Assembly (NCBI GenBank): GCA_902494585.1
Contig: CABUUD010000052.1
Coordinates: forward strand, 1 to 11,762
DNA: 11,762 nt
Direction of reading: 5' to 3'
Source: an uncultured Collinsella sp.
Lineage (GTDB): Bacteria; Actinomycetota; Coriobacteriia; Coriobacteriales; Coriobacteriaceae
Shown here: positions 8,754 through 11,762 of the stretch, piece after piece
Layout: every line of letters begins with the position of its first letter
Numbering within the stretch: the stretch's first letter is position 1
Position numbers and translations under genes: made by a program
The notes under the pieces: generated by a model
What the model was told of the DNA's origin: nothing
Seen by the model: the letters and a program-made list of their open reading frames with translations, nothing else
Database searches by the model: none

Positions 8754-8810
8754 AAACGCGGCTCGCGCAGTCTATTTTGGGATGGCGCTCGAGCCGCGTT
8801 TGCGTTTTGG
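8754..8810 (+). terminator. terminator after the YtcJ-type amidohydrolase
   Basis: A perfect 12-bp stem pairs AAACGCGGCTCG (8754-8765) with 8790-8801 around a 24-nt loop, followed by GCGTTTTGG. It lies 18 bp after the stop codon. Confidence 0.75.
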
Positions 8811-9217
8811 TGGGGATCTGCCATGAGCGTCCCTGCTCTGTTGGATTTGGGTGCGGGGCGGAGGTGCTGCTGCCCCGCGCTCAATTTGGACACCAGCAAT
8901 GCTATCTCTTGGTGTTTTGCATACTTCCCATTACAGATTGCATAAATAGGCTGGGATGTCCTTCCTGATCCTGATGTACCCCCGCCCGTGCCGTGCAAAA
9001 AACGGAGTATTCAGCACCGCGAGCTCTGCCGGTGCCGCTGCAGTCGGGTGGCATTGCGGAGATCGATGTCATTTTGGGGTCCGACGTGGCGCGAGGCATG
9101 CTTGTTTGTCTCGACGAGGCCTGTCTGCCGACCCAAATCGCCGGTCGAAGGCTACCGTGGGACTAATTAGATGCGCCCGGTGCGTATGCATTTGTCCCGG
9201 CCTGCTGAAAACTCCCA

Positions 9218-9249
9218 AAAATGCACGGTGCTCCCCAGGGGACCCGTGC
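9218..9249 (-). terminator. minus-strand terminator-like hairpin
   Basis: Read on the minus strand, GCACGG (rc of 9244-9249) pairs with CCGTGC (rc of 9223-9228). An inner TCCC/GGGA stem has a CTG loop, and ATTTTT follows immediately. This is a good intrinsic-terminator shape. No minus-strand gene upstream of it is recognised, so if real it would end an untranslated RNA or antisense transcript starting before groES. Confidence 0.5.
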
Positions 9250-9305
9250 GCGCAACGAAAACCATGCCCATGTCGCTATTCGCATCGCCTTTTTGCTGCA
9301 CTGAC

Positions 9306-9392
9306 TTTTCTGAATGCCGGGCTCGAATTAGTTAACCTGCCTCCGGAGCCACACGGGAGCCACTGCTAAGTTATCCCCCGGCATTCAGAAAA
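9306..9392. repeat. perfect 16-bp inverted repeat with 55-nt interior
   Basis: TTTTCTGAATGCCGGG (9306-9321) is the exact reverse complement of 9377-9392. The interior holds the palindromes GTTAAC (9331-9336) and CTCCGGAG (9341-9348) and a direct repeat GGAGCCAC (9345-9352, 9356-9363). No target-site duplication is evident outside the arms. It may be a small MITE-like element or a structured leader. Confidence 0.85.
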
Positions 9393-9404
9393 TCTAAGTG
9401 CTAA
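9378..9404. promoter_or_regulatory. degenerate CIRCE-like operator (candidate HrcA site)
   Basis: The right arm AAGTGCTAA (9396-9404) matches the CIRCE arm GAGTGCTAA at 8 of 9 positions. Exactly nine bases upstream of it lies CCGGCATTC (9378-9386), which matches TTAGCACTC at 5 of 9. CIRCE (9-N9-9) is the HrcA operator commonly found before groESL. The weak left arm coincides with the end of the 16-bp inverted repeat. Confidence 0.35.
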
Positions 9405-9431
9405 AAAATAAGATTTTTTGACTCTGTGTTG

Positions 9432-9507
9432 TATAACCCGCCATTCGTGGGTACCATTCAACGCGTACGCAAACAAAAAGGGTTAATTCGCGTGGTATAA
9501 CCGCGCG
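9432..9507 (+). promoter_or_regulatory. groES promoter/leader region with two hairpins
   Basis: Two TATAAC hexamers occur, at 9432-9437 and 9496-9501; the second has an upstream TGG (extended -10 type). A good -35 is not seen at 17 bp for either; TTGACT at 9418-9423 is only 8 bp from the first. ACCCGC (9436-9441) can pair with GTGGGT (9447-9452). CGCGTGGT (9489-9496) pairs with ACCGCGCG (9500-9507) with one G-U pair and loop ATA, ending 9 nt before the Shine-Dalgarno sequence. Confidence 0.4.
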
Positions 9508-9529
9508 GCCCAAAAAGGAGGAGACAAGC

Positions 9530-9823
9530 ATGTCGTCTTTGAAGCCGCTTGCAGATCGTGTTCTGGTCAAGCCCGACGAGGCCGAGCAGAAGACCGCTTC
9601 TGGTCTGTATATCGCCAGCAACGCCCAGGAGAAGCCGCAGCGTGGCACCATCGTTGCCGTTGGCGCCGGCAAGGTCAACGACAGGGGTGAGCGCATCCCC
9701 ATGGACGTCAAGGTTGGCGACGTTGTTATCTACGGTAAGTTCGGTGGCAACGAGGTCAAGGTCGACGGCGAGAAGTATCTGCTGATGCGCGCCGACGACA
9801 TCTACGCCGTCGTTGAGGCCTAG
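9530..9823 (+). CDS. groES: co-chaperonin GroES (Cpn10)
   Basis: The 97-residue co-chaperonin forms the seven-membered cap on GroEL, closing the folding chamber in the cytoplasm. The start is fixed by family length and by GGAGGAG 6 nt upstream. Seen: LKPLADRVLVKPDEAEQKTASGLYI (4-28), in which the mobile loop that binds GroEL is about 17-33; GTIVAVGAGK (39-48); DVKVGDVVIYGKFGG (59-73) and KYLLMRADDIYAVVE (82-96), the typical end. It is the first gene of the groESL operon, and groEL follows after 96 nt. Heat regulation through an HrcA-type operator is possible (see the CIRCE-like site). Confidence 0.98.
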   Translation: MSSLKPLADRVLVKPDEAEQKTASGLYIASNAQEKPQRGTIVAVGAGKVNDRGERIPMDVKVGDVVIYGKFGGNEVKVDGEKYLLMRADDIYAVVEA

Positions 9824-9919
9824 TCTCGTCAGAATCTCTGATTCGTCTTTGAACGCGCCCGTCGCATAGGACTCGGAAGCGGCGACGCGAGTCACATTTC
9901 TTTTGGAGGATTACCTACC
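9824..9919 (+). other. groES-groEL spacer with small hairpins
   Basis: GAATC (9832-9836) and GATTC (9840-9844) form a 5-bp hairpin with loop TCT. CGTCGC (9860-9865) pairs with GCGACG (9882-9887). Neither has a strong U-tract immediately after it, so they are more likely mRNA-processing or stability elements than a terminator. GGAGG at 9905-9909 serves groEL. Confidence 0.4.
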
Positions 9920-11557
9920 ATGGCAAAGAACATTACGTTCAACACCGATGCCCGCGCTAAGCTCGCCAAGGGCGTCAACACTCTGGCCGACGCCGTTACC
10001 GTCACCATGGGCCCCAAGGGTCGCTACGTTGCGCTGCAGCGCACGTTCGGTGCTCCGACCATCACCAACGACGGCGTTTCCGTCGCCAAGGAGATCGAGC
10101 TCGAGGACAACATCGAGAACATGGGTGCCCAGCTGGTGAAGGAGGTTGCCACCAAGACCAACGACACCGTGGGTGACGGCACCACCACCGCAACTCTGCT
10201 CGCTCAGGCCATCGTCAACGACGGCCTGCGCAACGTCGCCGCCGGCGCCAACCCGCTGGCCATCCGTCGCGGCATCGACAAGGCCGTTAACGCCGCCGTC
10301 GCCGAGATGAAGAAGCAGGCCAAGCCGGTCGAGACCAAGGAGCAGATCGCTTCCGTCGGTACCATCTCCGCCGGTGACCCCGAGGTCGGCGAGAAGATCG
10401 CCGAGGCCATGGAGGTCGTGGGCAAAGACGGCGTCATCACCGTCGAGGATTCCCAGACGTTCGACATCACCATCGACACCGTCGAGGGCATGCAGTTCGA
10501 CAAGGGCTATGTCTCCGCTTACTTCGTCACGGACAACGACCGCATGGAGGCCGTGATGAAGGATCCGTACATCCTCATCACCGACCAGAAGATCTCCAGC
10601 GTTCAGGACATCATGCCCGTTCTCGAGGCTGTCCAGCGCGCTGGCCGTGGCCTGCTCATCATCGCTGAGGACATCGACGGCGAGGCTCTGCCGACCCTGG
10701 TCCTCAACAAGATCCGTGGCGCCCTCAACGTCTGCGCCGTCAAGGCCCCGGGCTACGGCGATCGCCGCAAGCGCATCCTCGAGGACATCGCCGTCCTCAC
10801 CGGTGGCCAGGCTGCCCTGGACGAGCTGGGCGTGAAGGTCGCTGACATCACCGCCGATATGCTCGGTACCGCTAAGTCCGTCACCATCTCCAAGGACAAC
10901 ACCGTCGTCGTCGGCGGCGCTGGCTCCAAGGAGGCCATCGACGCTCGCATCGCTCAGATCAAGGGCGAGATGGAGAACACCACCTCTGACTTCGACCGCG
11001 AGAAGCTCCAGGAGCGCCTGGCCAAGCTCTCCGGTGGCGTTGCCGTCATCAAGGTCGGCGCTGCTACCGAGTCCGAGCTCAAGGAGATCAAGCACCGCGT
11101 CGAGGATGCCCTGCAGGCTACCCGCGCTGCTGTCGAGGAGGGCATCGTCGCCGGCGGCGGCGTCGCCTTCATGGACGCTGCTCCTGCGCTCGATGCTGTC
11201 GAGATCGATGACCCCGAGGAGAAGATTGGCGTCGACATCGTCAAGAAGGCTCTGACCGCTCCGGTCGCCACCATCGCCAAGAACGCTGGCTTTGAGGGCG
11301 CTGTCGTGGTCGACAAGGTTGCCGAGCTGCCCGCCGGCCAGGGTCTCAACTCTGCCAACGGCGAGTGGGGCGACATGATCGAGATGGGCGTCCTCGACCC
11401 CGTCAAGGTCAGCCGCGTCACCCTGCAGAACGCTGCTTCTGTCGCCAGCCTGATCCTCATCACCGAGGCTACCGTCTCCGATGTGCCCAAGAACACTCAG
11501 CTTGAGGACGCTATCGCTGCTGCTACCGCTGGTCAGCAGGGCGGCGGTATGTACTAA
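9920..11557 (+). CDS. groEL: chaperonin GroEL (Cpn60)
   Basis: The 545-residue ATP-dependent chaperonin assembles as two stacked heptameric rings and folds cytosolic proteins with GroES. Seen: VTVTMGPKGR (27-36), APTITNDGVSVAKEIELED (45-63), the nucleotide motif VGDGTTTATLLA (84-95), the apical region including the hydrophobic segment DIMPVLEAVQRAGRGLLIIAED, the hinge and ATP-site text VEEGIVAGGGVAF, and a C-terminal GGGMY tail. The Gly/Met tail marks it as a housekeeping GroEL rather than the His-rich second copy of many actinobacteria. The ATG is preceded by GGAGG at 10-nt spacing. One oddity is RYVAL after GPKG, where most bacterial GroELs have RNVVL. Codon use is extremely C-biased, as expected of an abundant protein. 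It ends the operon. Confidence 0.99.
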   Translation: MAKNITFNTDARAKLAKGVNTLADAVTVTMGPKGRYVALQRTFGAPTITNDGVSVAKEIELEDNIENMGAQLVKEVATKTNDTVGDGTTTATLLAQAIVNDGLRNVAAGANPLAIRRGIDKAVNAAVAEMKKQAKPVETKEQIASVGTISAGDPEVGEKIAEAMEVVGKDGVITVEDSQTFDITIDTVEGMQFDKGYVSAYFVTDNDRMEAVMKDPYILITDQKISSVQDIMPVLEAVQRAGRGLLIIAEDIDGEALPTLVLNKIRGALNVCAVKAPGYGDRRKRILEDIAVLTGGQAALDELGVKVADITADMLGTAKSVTISKDNTVVVGGAGSKEAIDARIAQIKGEMENTTSDFDREKLQERLAKLSGGVAVIKVGAATESELKEIKHRVEDALQATRAAVEEGIVAGGGVAFMDAAPALDAVEIDDPEEKIGVDIVKKALTAPVATIAKNAGFEGAVVVDKVAELPAGQGLNSANGEWGDMIEMGVLDPVKVSRVTLQNAASVASLILITEATVSDVPKNTQLEDAIAAATAGQQGGGMY

Positions 11558-11632
11558 GGCCGACAAGGTCTAGAACTCCCACCGGGGATCCGGGGGCGTG
11601 ACGGGGTTTCTCTCCGGAACGTCCTCGGACAT

Positions 11633-11677
11633 GCAAAGAGGCTCCGCATCGCGCTTCGCGCTGCGGAGCCTCTTTGC
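11633..11677. terminator. strong terminator after groEL
   Basis: A perfect 16-bp stem pairs 11633-11648 with 11662-11677. After one mismatch it continues inward as CGCG/CGCG with loop CTT. The right arm carries CTCTTT. It lies 75 bp after groEL and 12 bp from the apparent end of a minus-strand gene, so it probably serves both directions. Confidence 0.88.
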
Positions 11678-11689
11678 GTCCTGACGCTC

Positions 11690-11762
11690 CTATTTGGCAA
11701 GGTGTTTTTTAGAATCCATTTTGCGCTCGGCCTCGAACGCCTGCCTGTCCCAATTGAGCGGG
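11690..11762 (-). CDS. 3' end of a minus-strand gene, unidentified (partial)
   Basis: On the minus strand an open frame enters from the right edge and ends at TAG (11692-11690). Its last residues are ...LNWDRQAFEAERKMDSKKHLAK, a charged C-terminus. The terminator beside the stop codon and the convergent placement with groEL support a real gene end. Only 23 residues are visible, so no function can be assigned and chance openness is not excluded. Confidence 0.45.
   Translation of the reverse strand, partial: PLNWDRQAFEAERKMDSKKHLAK

Larger units (their letters stand above)
8811..9529. other. gene-free, structured region before groES
   Basis: About 720 bp without a convincing gene. Short open frames exist on both strands (for example 8956-9369 plus and 8732-8998 minus). 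They lack good ribosome sites, read as Arg/Cys/Ser-rich shadow protein, and one runs into the amidohydrolase terminator. What can be seen is secondary structure: GCACCG/CGGTGC at 9014-9019 and 9030-9035; a minus-strand terminator-like hairpin at 9223-9249; a perfect 16-bp inverted repeat at 9306-9392; A6/T6 inverted arms at 9403-9419; and short hairpins before groES. Local composition drops to AT-rich around 9388-9440, typical of a promoter. The part from 8811 to about 9300 could be a decayed gene, a dispersed intergenic repeat or a small RNA; sequence alone does not decide. Confidence 0.6.

Noticed and set aside
8732..8998. 88-codon minus-strand frame after the amidohydrolase
   Set aside because: It runs back through the terminator at 8754-8810 and has no clear ribosome site; not recognised, though a BLASTP would settle it.
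8956..9369. 137-codon plus-strand frame before groES
   Set aside because: Rich in Cys, Arg and Pro without a domain, weak ribosome site, and it runs through the 9223-9249 hairpin and into the inverted repeat.
9316..9382. tRNA-like look on the minus strand (GCCGGG...TTCGAGCCCGGC)
   Set aside because: The ends pair and a TTCGAGC-like loop is present, but the T-stem, D-stem and anticodon stem do not form.
9911..11566. 551-codon open frame antisense to groEL
   Set aside because: It is the codon-bias shadow of groEL in a GC-rich genome; the protein is a low-complexity Asp/Gly/Leu/Val mix with no family resemblance.

Overview
The window looks like chromosomal DNA from a high-GC, Gram-positive-type anaerobe of the class Coriobacteriia, and the overall feel is Collinsella-like. 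That placement rests on the strongly GC-rich third codon positions, an Asp23/AmaP envelope-stress operon, a GroEL ending in a Gly-Gly-Gly-Met tail, and the general style of the proteins. It is an inference from reading, not from a search. Every complete gene belongs to a core or widespread accessory family. I see no transposase, phage gene, CRISPR array, rRNA or recognisable tRNA.

Layout, left to right. (1) 149-955: a YebC/PmpR-family regulator, closed by a long hairpin terminator at 1025-1067. (2) 1122-2603: a tight three-gene operon, amaP - DUF2273 - asp23, with an 8-bp overlap between the first two genes and a terminator at 2657-2699. It encodes two membrane proteins and the soluble acidic Asp23 protein they are expected to hold at the membrane. 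(3) 2813-3835: a YitT-family membrane protein with a DUF2179 tail. (4) 3985-5334: a zinc-ribbon, multi-spanning membrane protein with a Pro/Glu/Ala tail and a fresh-looking 42-bp in-frame duplication in its zinc-ribbon region. (5) A perfect 16-bp hairpin at 5393-5430 separates it from the convergent gene 5466-6929 (-), an M20D metallo-amidohydrolase. (6) Divergent from that is 7098-8735 (+), a YtcJ-type metal-dependent amidohydrolase. The two share a 168-bp promoter region.

(7) 8811-9529 is about 720 bp with no convincing gene. It holds several hairpins: one shaped like a minus-strand terminator, a perfect 16-bp inverted repeat around a 55-nt loop, a degenerate CIRCE-like site, and short hairpins just before groES. 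(8) 9530-9823 groES and 9920-11557 groEL form the chaperonin operon, closed by a strong hairpin at 11633-11677. (9) The last 73 bases probably hold the 3' end of a convergent minus-strand gene.

Functionally the window combines stress-related functions (Asp23/AmaP, GroESL), a translation or transcription factor (YebC) and two hydrolases. The hydrolases may salvage acylated amino acids or amides, but their substrates cannot be read from sequence. I did not find a clearly new multi-gene system. The items most worth a second look are the structured gap before groES, the CIRCE-like site, and the duplicated zinc-ribbon membrane protein.
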